27,898 nucleotides of DNA from Collinsella aerofaciens (GTDB lineage: Bacteria > Actinomycetota > Coriobacteriia > Coriobacteriales > Coriobacteriaceae). Shown one piece after another: positions 15,398-23,151 of this stretch. Position 1 is the stretch's first letter, and every line of letters starts with the position of its first letter. Location of the stretch: contig CAJMJM010000008.1 in NCBI GenBank assembly GCA_905213725.1, forward strand, positions 1-27,898, in the 5' to 3' direction. The notes beneath the pieces are model-generated. The model was not told the origin of the DNA. It did no database searches and was given only the letters and a program-made list of their open reading frames with translations. The translations under genes and the position numbers were made by a program.

Positions 15398-16467
15398 CTG
15401 GCCGGCTTGGCGGTGAATAGCTCAACCCAATTGACAAGTAGCTCTTGCCGCAGGGTGACTTCGGCGGCGCGCTCCTGTTTGGTCTTTGGGGTGTAGGAAA
15501 GTCCAGCCTTTTTATGGATGAGCTCGGCTATGTGGTCGAAGCTCTTCTTATCCTTAATCTGGCCAAAGGTAATTTGGATGACGTCGTAGCCCATGCTTGT
15601 GAGCGCGGTGGCGCGCTCGGCATCGGAGAGGCTCGCGGCTTCGCTGTCGTGGGCGGAGCGGCCTTGGCATTCAAGGATGACACCCATGCTGTCGGTGGCG
15701 CTTTCGATGAGGATATCGGCGTAGCAGCAGGTTTTGTCATACAGCGAGCGCGCGGCGTCGCTGAGTGGGATGCGCACGTTGTTTGCGATGTTGATGCCCA
15801 TGCCGCCCTCGTCGCGGGGGAGCGAGATAAGCATGGAGGTCTGTACTTCGAAGGGCGAGGCGGTCTGTCCTGTCATGCGTTCGGCGGCCCAGCGGAGCTG
15901 CTTAACACCGCGCAGGCCTGCGGCCTGCTTGGCGAACGCGGCGATATCCGCTGCGGAAAGAAGCGGCGTGCGCTTCCACAGGTTGGTATCCTTGCCGTTG
16001 ACGTCGATAACCCGCTCCCAGCCGCAGTTGGGTGGAATGAGCTTAAGCGAAATAGCTTCATCAAGTTGCCGTTGCGCTCGTTTGCAGGGTGTATACACAG
16101 CAAACGAGCTGCACATCTCATAACACGCCATAAGCAGCTGGTTGCGTGAGACCTGCGTAGCAAGGTTGAGCAGTGTGAACTCGGGCGATGTGACATCAAA
16201 CCCATGCTCGGTTTGCCTAAACGACCCGGGAGGCGGCTCTTGGGTCAGGAGGTGCGATTTAAACAGGCTTCGCGACCCGGATTGTGCCCGAGTGAATACA
16301 ATCCTGTGAAGCGGTGCGTGAAGCAGGTCTTTTACAACTGCATGACTTCCGAGGCCGCAACATCTGCGATCCATATTGCCAAGGCTAATGGCAGGGTAAA
16401 GGCCTAATATCTGTGGCGGGATACGGTGATAGTAAAAAGCGGATTGACCGCATAGCGTCAGGTCCAT
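15394..16467 (-). CDS. unrecognised coriobacterial protein with possible nuclease-like C-terminal domain
   Basis: 357 residues from ATG 16467, fixed by AGGAGG 6 nt upstream; a longer frame to 16536 lacks that support. No confident family match. The N-terminal half starts MDLTLCGQSAFYYHRIPPQI and includes several Cys residues, LHRIVFTRAQS and ATQVSRNQLLMACYEMCSSF. The C-terminal third has CCYADILIESATDSMGVILECQGRS with a following helix (LSDAERATALTSMGYDVIQIT), a beta-beta-alpha layout like PD-(D/E)XK or DUF559/Vsr-type nucleases, where Asp and the Glu of ECQ could be metal ligands with Gln in place of Lys. It could alternatively be an AbiEi-like antitoxin or transcriptional protein. A 19-bp inverted repeat lies upstream of the start. 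Confidence 0.7.
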   Translation of the reverse strand: MDLTLCGQSAFYYHRIPPQILGLYPAISLGNMDRRCCGLGSHAVVKDLLHAPLHRIVFTRAQSGSRSLFKSHLLTQEPPPGSFRQTEHGFDVTSPEFTLLNLATQVSRNQLLMACYEMCSSFAVYTPCKRAQRQLDEAISLKLIPPNCGWERVIDVNGKDTNLWKRTPLLSAADIAAFAKQAAGLRGVKQLRWAAERMTGQTASPFEVQTSMLISLPRDEGGMGINIANNVRIPLSDAARSLYDKTCCYADILIESATDSMGVILECQGRSAHDSEAASLSDAERATALTSMGYDVIQITFGQIKDKKSFDHIAELIHKKAGLSYTPKTKQERAAEVTLRQELLVNWVELFTAKPAS

Positions 16468-16518
16468 GACGTCCTCCTGGTCGAAATATGCTTTTGGACC
16501 GTGCGATGCCAGTGTCAA

Positions 16519-16646
16519 TTCGGAAGTATGCGGCAAAATCTAAACCTTGTGAGCAGACCTGGCTTTTGAGGCTAGTTTATCAGGCATTTTGTTGCGAAAA
16601 AACGGGGTGTGCTCGGAGGTATCAGAATTTGCCGCATACTTCCGAA
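16519..16646. repeat. 19-bp perfect inverted repeat, 128-bp unit upstream of the orphan gene
   Basis: TTCGGAAGTATGCGGCAAA (16519-16537) is repeated exactly inverted at 16628-16646, with 3 more matched bases after one mismatch on the inner side. The 90-bp interior has no open frame of note. The element lies 52 bp upstream of the minus-strand orphan gene start. It could be a small MITE, an operator pair, or a leader RNA. No obvious flanking target duplication is seen. The rest of the gene-free stretch 16468-16889 holds only the pyk terminator. Confidence 0.75.
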
Positions 16647-16824
16647 AAGCAGGTCAATCCGGCTCTTGCTAAAACGATTTAGCAGCGTCGGTTAAGGTGT
16701 GGGTTTGCCACCGGGCGAACACTTTTAGCGCTTGGGACTTTATTCATTGGGTCTCGAAGGGTGGATTTCGCGCTTTTGGTAAAGAAATGAGTGTGTGTTT
16801 TGCCGTGCGCCGGCATTGGCACAG

Positions 16825-16861
16825 AAAAAGGGCCCGGAAGGCTTCGCCTTCCGGGCCCTTT
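16825..16861 (-). terminator. Rho-independent terminator of pyk
   Basis: A perfect 16-bp stem (16827-16842 with 16846-16861, arm AAAGGGCCCGGAAGGC) has loop TTC. On the minus strand it ends in TTTTTC (complement of 16824-16829). It lies about 30 nt after the pyruvate kinase stop codon. Confidence 0.9.
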
Positions 16862-16889
16862 GCGATGCAAGTGTGCTTGCAAGTACGAC

Positions 16890-18350
16890 TTAGCGCACCT
16901 GAGCGACGTAAGCGACGTTGGTCGAGGAGACCTTGTCCTCGAGCTGGACGCTCATGCGGGGATCGCCAGCGGTGGCGACGGTCAGGTCGCCGGCCTCGAC
17001 GTAGCCGAGCTCCTTAGCGGTCTCGATCGCCTTGACGATCGTGCCGTTGACGGTGCCCTGGGTAATCTCGGCCTGGTGCGGGATAACGCCCCAGTACATG
17101 ATCATCTGCTGGACGGCCCACTCGTGGCGGGAGAACGCGCAGATCGGCATGTTGGGACGGAAGTGCGAGATCAGGCGAGCAGTACGGCCGGTGGTCGTCG
17201 GCACGGTGATGCACTTGGCGCCAACGGTGGTGGCCATGTTCACAGCGGACATACCCACAACGTTGTTGACAACGCGGGTGCCGTGAGCGTCAGCCGGAAC
17301 CTCGAGCGGAGCGTGAGCCGGGAGGTACTTCTCGGTCTCGAGAGCAATGCTGGCCTGCATCTTGACGGCCTCGACCGGGTACTTACCGGCAGCGGACTCG
17401 CCGGACAGCATAACGGCGTCGGTGCCGTCGTAAATGGCGTTAGCAACGTCGGCAACCTCGGCGCGCGTCGGGCGCGGGTTCTGCTGCATGGAGTCGAGCA
17501 TCTGCGTAGCGGTGATAACGGGCTTGTAGGCCGCGTTGCACTTGGCGATGATCTCCTTCTGGATGTGCGGAACGAGCTCGGGCTTGATCTCGATGCCCAG
17601 GTCGCCACGGGCGACCATGATGCCGTCGGAAGCCTCGAGGATCTCGTCGAAGTTCTCGACGCCCAGGGCGCACTCGATCTTCGGGAAGATCGTCACGTGC
17701 TCGCCGCCGTTCTCGCGGCAAAGCTCGCGGATGCCGCGGACGGACTCGCCGTCGCGGATGAAGGAAGCGGCGATGTAGTCGATGTTCTCGGTCAGGCCAA
17801 AGAGGATGTCCTGACGATCGCGCTCGGTGATGGCGGGCAGCGAGATGTTGACGTTGGGCATGTTGACGCCCTTGCGCTCGCCGATCAGGCCGTCGTTCTT
17901 AACGACGCAGGCCATGTCCTGGCCGTCGACGGACTCGACCTCGAGGGCAACCAGGCCGTCATCGATCAGGATGAGGGAGCCCTTCTCGACCTCGGAGGGC
18001 AGAGCCAGGTAGTCGAGGGAGATGTGCTCAGAGGTGCCGTGGAAATCCTCGGTCGTGGGCTGAGCGGTGACGACGATCTTGTCGCCGGTCTTGACGGCAA
18101 CCTTCTTGCCGTCGACCAGAAGGCCGGTGCGGACCTCGGGGCCCTTGGTGTCGAGCAGGATGCCGACGGGCATACCGAGCTCCTTGGAAATACGACGGAC
18201 GCGCTCGATGCGACCGTGGTGCTCGTCGTAGGAGCCGTGCGAGAAGTTAAAACGGGCGACGTTCATGCCCGCCTTGATCATCTCGCGGATGGTCTCGTCG
18301 CTATCGCAGGCGGGACCCATGGTGCATACAATCTTGGTGCGCTTGTACAT
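16890..18350 (-). CDS. pyk: pyruvate kinase
   Basis: 486 residues. The glycolytic enzyme converts PEP and ADP to pyruvate and ATP in the cytoplasm. N-terminal RTKIVCTMGPA and MNVARFNFSHGS hold the active-site Arg and Asn-Ser-His residues. LLDTKGPEVRTG follows; the Glu in GPE matches rabbit Glu117 and predicts the K+-dependent class. The B domain spans about 70-170. The catalytic segment FPKIEC has Lys224 and Glu226, followed by VARGDLGIEI and ITATQMLDSM. The C-terminal domain, from about 350, holds ATTVGAKCITVPTTTGRTARLISHFRP. It lacks the extra PEP-utiliser domain of some Firmicutes enzymes. GGAGG lies 7 nt before ATG. Monocistronic. Confidence 0.97.
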   Translation of the reverse strand: MYKRTKIVCTMGPACDSDETIREMIKAGMNVARFNFSHGSYDEHHGRIERVRRISKELGMPVGILLDTKGPEVRTGLLVDGKKVAVKTGDKIVVTAQPTTEDFHGTSEHISLDYLALPSEVEKGSLILIDDGLVALEVESVDGQDMACVVKNDGLIGERKGVNMPNVNISLPAITERDRQDILFGLTENIDYIAASFIRDGESVRGIRELCRENGGEHVTIFPKIECALGVENFDEILEASDGIMVARGDLGIEIKPELVPHIQKEIIAKCNAAYKPVITATQMLDSMQQNPRPTRAEVADVANAIYDGTDAVMLSGESAAGKYPVEAVKMQASIALETEKYLPAHAPLEVPADAHGTRVVNNVVGMSAVNMATTVGAKCITVPTTTGRTARLISHFRPNMPICAFSRHEWAVQQMIMYWGVIPHQAEITQGTVNGTIVKAIETAKELGYVEAGDLTVATAGDPRMSVQLEDKVSSTNVAYVAQVR

Positions 18351-18413
18351 TCAGACCTCCATCTGACATCGTCTTGCGCTGATAGATAAACCATAAGAAA
18401 TAAAACCGAGTTG

Positions 18414-18419
18414 ATTATA
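18414..18419 (-). promoter_or_regulatory. -10 element of the pyk promoter
   Basis: A perfect TATAAT on the minus strand (complement of 18414-18419) predicts a start near 18407 and a leader of about 57 nt. The -35 region is poor (TTGGGG at a 19-bp spacing), which suggests an activator or an extra upstream element. Confidence 0.5.
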
Positions 18420-18643
18420 ACGAAATGGCGTCCGAATACCCCAAAAAATCGACCGTATGCCGAATTAGAAGTTCATTTTTTGCGGAAAAACGGTATATGC
18501 AAAAACTTTACCAACCGTTCTAACCGCTGCTATCTGGGCGATATTTCAATTTGATGATGCGCCGAAGAAAAAACGTTTTATCAGTATTGAGCATCACACG
18601 GTCTGCACCGTTGCTTATGGACCATATTTCCAAATGGATTGTT

Positions 18644-18673
18644 TTGGCTAGACGCGTTGCTTTGGGGTACCAT
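18644..18673 (+). promoter_or_regulatory. candidate promoter of the Ca2+ ATPase gene
   Basis: TTGGCT (18644-18649) and TACCAT (18668-18673) are spaced by 18 bp. Both boxes match 4 of 6 consensus bases. The predicted start near 18680 falls just before the structured leader at 18688. The AT-rich stretch 18420-18643 between the two divergent promoters shows no gene and nothing else I can name. Confidence 0.42.
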
Positions 18674-18687
18674 AGCTCCACTATCAA

Positions 18688-18784
18688 CTGCCGCTCAGCA
18701 CGGCAGCCTTGATGAGCCCTTGCCCTTCTCCTGGGAATTATGATCGGGCATCAATCTGCTGAGTGGCCCGAATCCCAGGAGGGG
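18688..18784 (+). promoter_or_regulatory. candidate translational riboswitch / structured leader of the Ca2+ ATPase gene
   Basis: Hairpin P1 is CTGCCG (18688-18693) with CGGCAG (18701-18706). Its whole 7-nt loop CTCAGCA (18694-18700) is complementary to TGCTGAG (18757-18763). Hairpin P2 is TTGATG-AG-CCC (18709-18719) with GGG-CATCAA (18746-18754). Within P2's 26-nt loop, CTCCTGGGA (18728-18736) is complementary to TCCCAGGAG (18773-18781), which overlaps the Shine-Dalgarno AGGAGGGG before ATG 18792. A two-hairpin, two-pseudoknot fold that can mask the ribosome site is a riboswitch-like design. I do not recognise it as yybP-ykoY, M-box or NiCo. Confidence 0.6.
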
Positions 18785-18791
18785 ACTCTAT

Positions 18792-21473
18792 ATGCAAAAG
18801 GAATACCTGTCCGCCGCGGCGGAGGTGCTCAGCGACCAAGGTGTCGATGAGAACCTCGGCCTGACCGACGACGCGGCGACGTCGCGCCACGCTAAGACAG
18901 GCCCTAACAAGCTCGAGGAAGCCGAGAAGACGCCGCTGTGGAAGCGCTTCTTTGAGCAGATGGCCGACCCCATGGTCATCATGCTGATCGTTGCCGCCGT
19001 CATCAGCGCGCTCACGGGCATGGTCAAGGGCGAGGCGGACTTTGCCGATGTCGCCATCATCATGTTCGTCGTTATCGTCAACTCGGTGCTGGGCGTGGTC
19101 CAGGAGGCTAAAAGCGAGGAGGCTCTCGAGGCCCTGCAGGAGATGAGCGCGGCGCAGTCCAAGGTGCTGCGCGACGGCAAGCTCGTGCACCTGCCGAGCG
19201 CCGAGCTCGTGCCCGGTGACGTGATCATGCTCGAGGCGGGCGACTCCGTCCCGGCCGACTGCCGCGTGCTCGAGAGCGCCACGATGAAGATCGAGGAGGC
19301 CGCCCTTACCGGCGAGTCCGTGCCCGTCGAGAAGCATGCCAACGTGATCGAGCTCGCCGCCGGCACCGACGACGTGCCGCTCGGCGACCGCAAGAACATG
19401 TGCTACATGGGCTCCACCGTGGTGTACGGCCGTGGCCGCGCCGTCGTAGTCGGTACCGGTATGAACACCGAGATGGGTAAGCTCGCCGGCGCCCTGGCCG
19501 AGGCCAAGGAAGAGCTCACGACGCTGCAGGTGAAGCTTGCCGAGCTCAGCCGCATCCTCACTATCATGGTTATCGTCATCTGCGTCGTTATCTTTGGCGT
19601 CGACATCATCCGCCACGGCGTGGGCAACGTTCTCACCGACCCGACCGCGCTGCTCGATACCTTTATGGTCGCTGTCTCGCTTGCCGTCGCCGCCATCCCT
19701 GAGGGTCTGGTTGCCGTCGTGACTATCGTGCTTTCGCTCGGCGTGACCAAAATGGCCAAACGCCAGGCGATTATCCGCAAGCTCTCTGCCGTCGAGACCC
19801 TTGGCTGCACGCAGACCATCTGCTCCGACAAGACCGGTACCCTTACCCAAAACAAGATGACCGTCGTCAAGCACGAGCTCGCTGCGCCTAAGGAGAAGTT
19901 CCTGGCCGGTATGGCGCTGTGCTCCGATGCCCAGTGGGACGAGGACCTGGGCGAGGCCGTTGGTGAGCCGACTGAGTGCGCGCTCGTCAACGATGCCGGC
20001 AAGGCTGGTCTTACTGGCCTGACTGCCGAGCACCCGCGCGTGGGCGAGGCCCCGTTCGACTCGGGCCGTAAGATGATGTCCGTGGTCGTCGAGACCCTGG
20101 ACGGCGAGTATGAGCAGTACACCAAGGGCGCGCCCGACGTGGTGATCGGCCTGTGCACCCATATCTACGACGGCGACAGGGTCGTTCCGCTGACCGAGGA
20201 GCGTCGCGCCGAGCTCGTGGCCGCCAACAAGGCCATGGCCGACGAGGCCCTGCGCGTGCTGGCGCTGGCAAGCCGCACCTACACCGAGGTCCCGAGCGAC
20301 TGCAGCCCCGCTGCGCTCGAGCACGACCTGGTCTTCTGCGGCCTATCCGGCATGATTGACCCTGTCCGCCCCGAGGTCGCCGACGCCATCCGCGAGGCCC
20401 ACGATGCCGGTATTCGCACCGTCATGATCACGGGCGACCATATCGACACCGCCGTGGCCATTGCCAAGCAGCTGGGCATCGTCGCCGATCGCAGCCATGC
20501 CATCACCGGTGCCGACCTCGATCGCATGAGCGACGAGGAGCTCGACGCGCACATCGAGGACTACGGCGTGTACGCCCGCGTCCAGCCCGAGCACAAGACG
20601 CGCATCGTCGAGGCCTGGAAGTCGCGCGACCAGATCGTGGCCATGACCGGCGACGGCGTCAACGACGCCCCGTCCATCAAGCGCGCCGACATCGGCGTCG
20701 GTATGGGCATCACCGGCACCGACGTCACCAAGAACGTTGCCGACATGGTGCTTGCCGACGACAACTTCGCCACCATCATCGGTGCCTGCGAAGAGGGCCG
20801 TCGCATCTACGACAACATCCGCAAGGTCATCCAGTTCCTGCTTTCGGCCAACCTTGCCGAGGTGTTCTCGGTGTTTATCGCCACGCTCATCGGCTTTACC
20901 ATCTTCCAGCCGGTGCAGCTGCTGTGGGTGAACCTGGTCACCGACTGCTTCCCCGCGCTCGCGCTGGGCATGGAGGACGCCGAGGGCGACATCATGAAGC
21001 GCAAGCCGCGCAACGCCAAGGACGGTGTCTTTGCCGGTCACATGGGCCTGGACTGCGTGGTCCAGGGTCTGATCATCACCGTGCTGGTGCTGGCGAGCTT
21101 CTTTGTGGGCGTGTACTTTGACATGGGCTACATCCACATCGCCGATATGATCGCCGGCAATGCCGACGAGGAAGGCGTGATGATGGCGTTCATCACGCTC
21201 AACATGGTCGAGATATTCCACTGCTTCAATATGCGCAGCCGTCGTGCGTCGCTGTTCACCATGAAGAAGCAGAACAAGTGGCTGTGGGCTTCTGCCGCGC
21301 TGGCACTGGTGCTGACGGTGATCGTGACCGTGCAGCCGACGCTTGCCGAGATGTTCTTTGGCCCTGTGACGCTTGAGCTCAAGGGCGTTCTTGCCGCGCT
21401 GGGTCTGGCCTTCCTGATCATCCCGCTGATGGAGATCTACAAGGCGATCATGCGCGCGGTCGAGAAAGAGTAG
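18792..21473 (+). CDS. calcium-translocating P-type ATPase (type IIA, SERCA/PMR1-like)
   Basis: 893 residues, the normal size for type II P-type ATPases that export Ca2+ from the cytoplasm. It has an N-terminal cation-ATPase domain with TGPNKLEE; actuator motif TGES (173-176); M4 AAIPEGL with Glu304; phosphorylation site CSDKTGTLTQ with Asp346; nucleotide domain KGAPD; and hinge TGDGVNDAP (619-627). M5 has SANLAEVF, M6 LLWVNLVTDCFPALALG and M8 NMVEIFHCFN. These retain the Asn, Glu, Thr, Asp and Glu positions of both SERCA calcium sites, so Ca2+ is the best call; Na+ or Mn2+ transport is possible. The start is supported by AGGAGGGG. Expression is probably controlled by the structured leader upstream. 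Confidence 0.92.
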   Translation: MQKEYLSAAAEVLSDQGVDENLGLTDDAATSRHAKTGPNKLEEAEKTPLWKRFFEQMADPMVIMLIVAAVISALTGMVKGEADFADVAIIMFVVIVNSVLGVVQEAKSEEALEALQEMSAAQSKVLRDGKLVHLPSAELVPGDVIMLEAGDSVPADCRVLESATMKIEEAALTGESVPVEKHANVIELAAGTDDVPLGDRKNMCYMGSTVVYGRGRAVVVGTGMNTEMGKLAGALAEAKEELTTLQVKLAELSRILTIMVIVICVVIFGVDIIRHGVGNVLTDPTALLDTFMVAVSLAVAAIPEGLVAVVTIVLSLGVTKMAKRQAIIRKLSAVETLGCTQTICSDKTGTLTQNKMTVVKHELAAPKEKFLAGMALCSDAQWDEDLGEAVGEPTECALVNDAGKAGLTGLTAEHPRVGEAPFDSGRKMMSVVVETLDGEYEQYTKGAPDVVIGLCTHIYDGDRVVPLTEERRAELVAANKAMADEALRVLALASRTYTEVPSDCSPAALEHDLVFCGLSGMIDPVRPEVADAIREAHDAGIRTVMITGDHIDTAVAIAKQLGIVADRSHAITGADLDRMSDEELDAHIEDYGVYARVQPEHKTRIVEAWKSRDQIVAMTGDGVNDAPSIKRADIGVGMGITGTDVTKNVADMVLADDNFATIIGACEEGRRIYDNIRKVIQFLLSANLAEVFSVFIATLIGFTIFQPVQLLWVNLVTDCFPALALGMEDAEGDIMKRKPRNAKDGVFAGHMGLDCVVQGLIITVLVLASFFVGVYFDMGYIHIADMIAGNADEEGVMMAFITLNMVEIFHCFNMRSRRASLFTMKKQNKWLWASAALALVLTVIVTVQPTLAEMFFGPVTLELKGVLAALGLAFLIIPLMEIYKAIMRAVEKE

Positions 21474-21496
21474 GTCGAAAGGCCATCCTTCCCACC

Positions 21497-21587
21497 GGCC
21501 CGACCGCCTGCGGGGTTTCTTCTTCGCTGGTCCTCGCGCTTCGCGCTGCGGGATCGCTCAGAAGAAATCCCTCCCGGCGGTCGGGCC
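21497..21587. repeat. large imperfect hairpin element after the Ca2+ ATPase gene
   Basis: GGCCCGACCGCC (21497-21508) pairs perfectly with GGCGGTCGGGCC (21576-21587). Further in, TTTCTTCT (21516-21523) pairs with AGAAGAAA (21560-21567), and the centre holds GCGC-TTCG-CGC-like sequence. No T-run follows. The layout resembles the element between pheS and pheT. Confidence 0.7.
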
Positions 21588-21629
21588 TTCGGATAATCTC
21601 TCGGGACCATAAGCTGAGGGAAAGTGTGT

Positions 21630-21665
21630 GAGTCGGTCGAGCAATTGCTCGACCGACTCTTTTTT
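21630..21665 (+). terminator. Rho-independent terminator of the Ca2+ ATPase gene
   Basis: A perfect 30-bp palindrome, arms 21630-21644 and 21645-21659 (first arm GAGTCGGTCGAGCAA), is followed by six T residues (21660-21665). It closes the ATPase transcript before rsgA, whose own start is at 21715. Confidence 0.9.
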
Positions 21666-21714
21666 GTGGGTAAAATACCTGCTCAGTTGTGATTTATGGT
21701 GCTGGGAGGCGCTT

Positions 21715-22899
21715 GTGGGCAAGGCGAAGGCTAAGGCGAAGAAAAAGACGACGGGGGCGCGGGCTAAGCGCGATCGTCGTCGGAAGCTTGCGACCGAAGC
21801 TCCCGCGTCTGCCGAGGAACTGCTGGCAAGCGTGCCGGGACTCGACGCGCTGCAGGACGTTCCGGCGTTCGACGACCTGCCGGTCGATGAAGCTCAGCAG
21901 ACTGCCTTTGATGATTTCTGCGCACATGCCGAGGAGCCCGAGCAGATGCAGCTTGGCGCCGTGGTGCGCTTGGATCGTGGGTTTCCACTGGTGGCGACCG
22001 CCGACGATACCTTCCGCGCCGAGCATGCCGTGGGGTTTGCCAAGTCGCGCGGTGAGGACGAGGTCCTGCTACCTGCCGTGGGCGATCGTGTGGCGGTGCG
22101 CCGCGCTCCCGGGCACGATATGGGCGTGATTGAGTGCGTGCTGCCGCGCCGTACGAGCTTTGAGCGTTGGCGCGGCCGTGCCCGCGGAGAGCGCCAGGTG
22201 CTCTGCTCCAACGTGGATAGCGTGCTAATCGTGCAGGCGCTCGGTGCCGGCGAGGTGCTGCTCGACCGTGTGGCGCGCTCGCTGGTGTTGGCGCTCGACT
22301 GCGATGCCGAACCGGTGGTGGTACTCACCAAAGCTGACCGTTGCGATGCCGAGGAGCTCGAGCGCGATCTGGACCGCGTGCGCCGCCTGGTGGGTCCGGC
22401 CGTGAGCGTGATCGTGACGTACTCTGCCGAGGTACGCGGCATGGACGAGGTCCGTGCCTGCGTGCATGTCCGCAGCTGCGCCATGATTCTGGGCGAGTCG
22501 GGTGCCGGCAAGTCGACGCTGCTCAATGCACTGCTGGGCCACGATACGTTGGCGACCGGCGGTGTGCGCGAACGCGACGACCAAGGCCGTCACACTACCG
22601 TCGCGCGCGTGATGGTGGCGCTGCCGGGCGACGCCGGCGTGATCGCCGATGCCCCGGGCCTGCGCAGCCTACCGCTCGTGGGTCACGAGCGGGGACTGGC
22701 CCGCGCCTTCCCCGAGATTGTCGAGGCATCGCGTGCGTGCCGGTTTGGCGATTGCACGCATGTCCATGAGCCGGGTTGCGCCGTTCGCGAGGCCGAAGAC
22801 GCCGGACAGATTGACAGCCTGCGTCTGGAAACGTTCCAAAACCTGGCGTCATCCATGCGCGTGAGCGCTCAAATGCTCGATCCCGATGTCCATCTGTAA
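21715..22899 (+). CDS. rsgA: ribosome small subunit-dependent GTPase RsgA
   Basis: 394 residues from GTG 21715, chosen because GGGAGG at 21704-21709 is 5 nt upstream; a longer frame would begin inside the preceding terminator. RsgA is a circularly permuted GTPase that acts in late maturation of the 30S subunit. A very basic N-terminus (VGKAKAKAKKK, RAKRDRRRK) and an acidic linker precede the OB domain. The GTPase motifs come in permuted order: LTKAD, then GESGAGKST (G1, 260-268), GRHTTV and DAPGLRS. The C-terminal zinc motif has Cys342, Cys347, His349 and Cys355 in CRFGDCTHVHEPGC. The roughly 65-residue N-terminal extension before the OB fold is longer than in E. coli. It has its own terminator. 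Confidence 0.95.
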   Translation: MGKAKAKAKKKTTGARAKRDRRRKLATEAPASAEELLASVPGLDALQDVPAFDDLPVDEAQQTAFDDFCAHAEEPEQMQLGAVVRLDRGFPLVATADDTFRAEHAVGFAKSRGEDEVLLPAVGDRVAVRRAPGHDMGVIECVLPRRTSFERWRGRARGERQVLCSNVDSVLIVQALGAGEVLLDRVARSLVLALDCDAEPVVVLTKADRCDAEELERDLDRVRRLVGPAVSVIVTYSAEVRGMDEVRACVHVRSCAMILGESGAGKSTLLNALLGHDTLATGGVRERDDQGRHTTVARVMVALPGDAGVIADAPGLRSLPLVGHERGLARAFPEIVEASRACRFGDCTHVHEPGCAVREAEDAGQIDSLRLETFQNLASSMRVSAQMLDPDVHL

Positions 22900-22916
22900 T
22901 TGATTTTTCCTATGGC

Positions 22917-22951
22917 AGCCGTCTCCCAACTGTTCGGGAGACGGCTTTTTT
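22917..22951 (+). terminator. Rho-independent terminator of rsgA
   Basis: AGCCGTCTCCC (22917-22927) pairs perfectly with GGGAGACGGCT (22936-22946) across an 8-nt loop and runs into six T residues (22946-22951). It lies 18 nt after the rsgA stop codon. Confidence 0.93.
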
Positions 22952-22989
22952 GCTGCGGAAAAGCCTCGAAACATGCAGTTTGCTAACGT

Positions 22990-23041
22990 GCTGACCAAAA
23001 CCTTGCCACGAGCTTGACGAGCTGGTCAGCTTTTGGTCAGC
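22990..23041. promoter_or_regulatory. cluster of GCTGACC half-sites upstream of the Tad operon
   Basis: GCTGACCAAAA (22990-23000) is inverted at TTTTGGTCAGC (23031-23041). A third copy, GGTCAGC (23024-23030), lies 11 bp before the last one, one helical turn away. TTGACA at 23049-23054 could be a -35 box, but no good -10 follows. The site lies about 110 bp before cpaB. It could be an operator array. The first and second copies plus TTTT also resemble a weak terminator. Confidence 0.4.
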
Positions 23042-23151
23042 GATTGGTTTGACATCGAAAACCAAGATCGCGATTGCGCCGCTTTGCGCTCTGACCGCCC
23101 AGACAATGGTGGTACGGGCATTCGCCCGGCACTGCCATGAGAGGAGCGGCC

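Noticed and set aside
16791..18389. Long plus-strand open frame antisense to pyk
   Set aside because: pyk is unambiguous; the antisense product has low-complexity Asp/Leu/Gly composition and spans pyk's own terminator.
18661..18791. yybP-ykoY (Mn2+), M-box or NiCo riboswitch before the ATPase
   Set aside because: The conserved loop sequences I know for these classes are not visible, and the fold here is two hairpins with loop-to-downstream pairing. A covariance scan would settle it.
18738..21221. Long minus-strand open frames antisense to the Ca2+ ATPase
   Set aside because: His/Asp-rich shadows of a strongly biased plus-strand gene, with no recognisable domains.
21628..21714. Longer N-terminus for RsgA starting upstream of 21715
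   Set aside because: It would begin before and inside the palindromic terminator of the ATPase gene, while a strong GGGAGG precedes the GTG at 21715.
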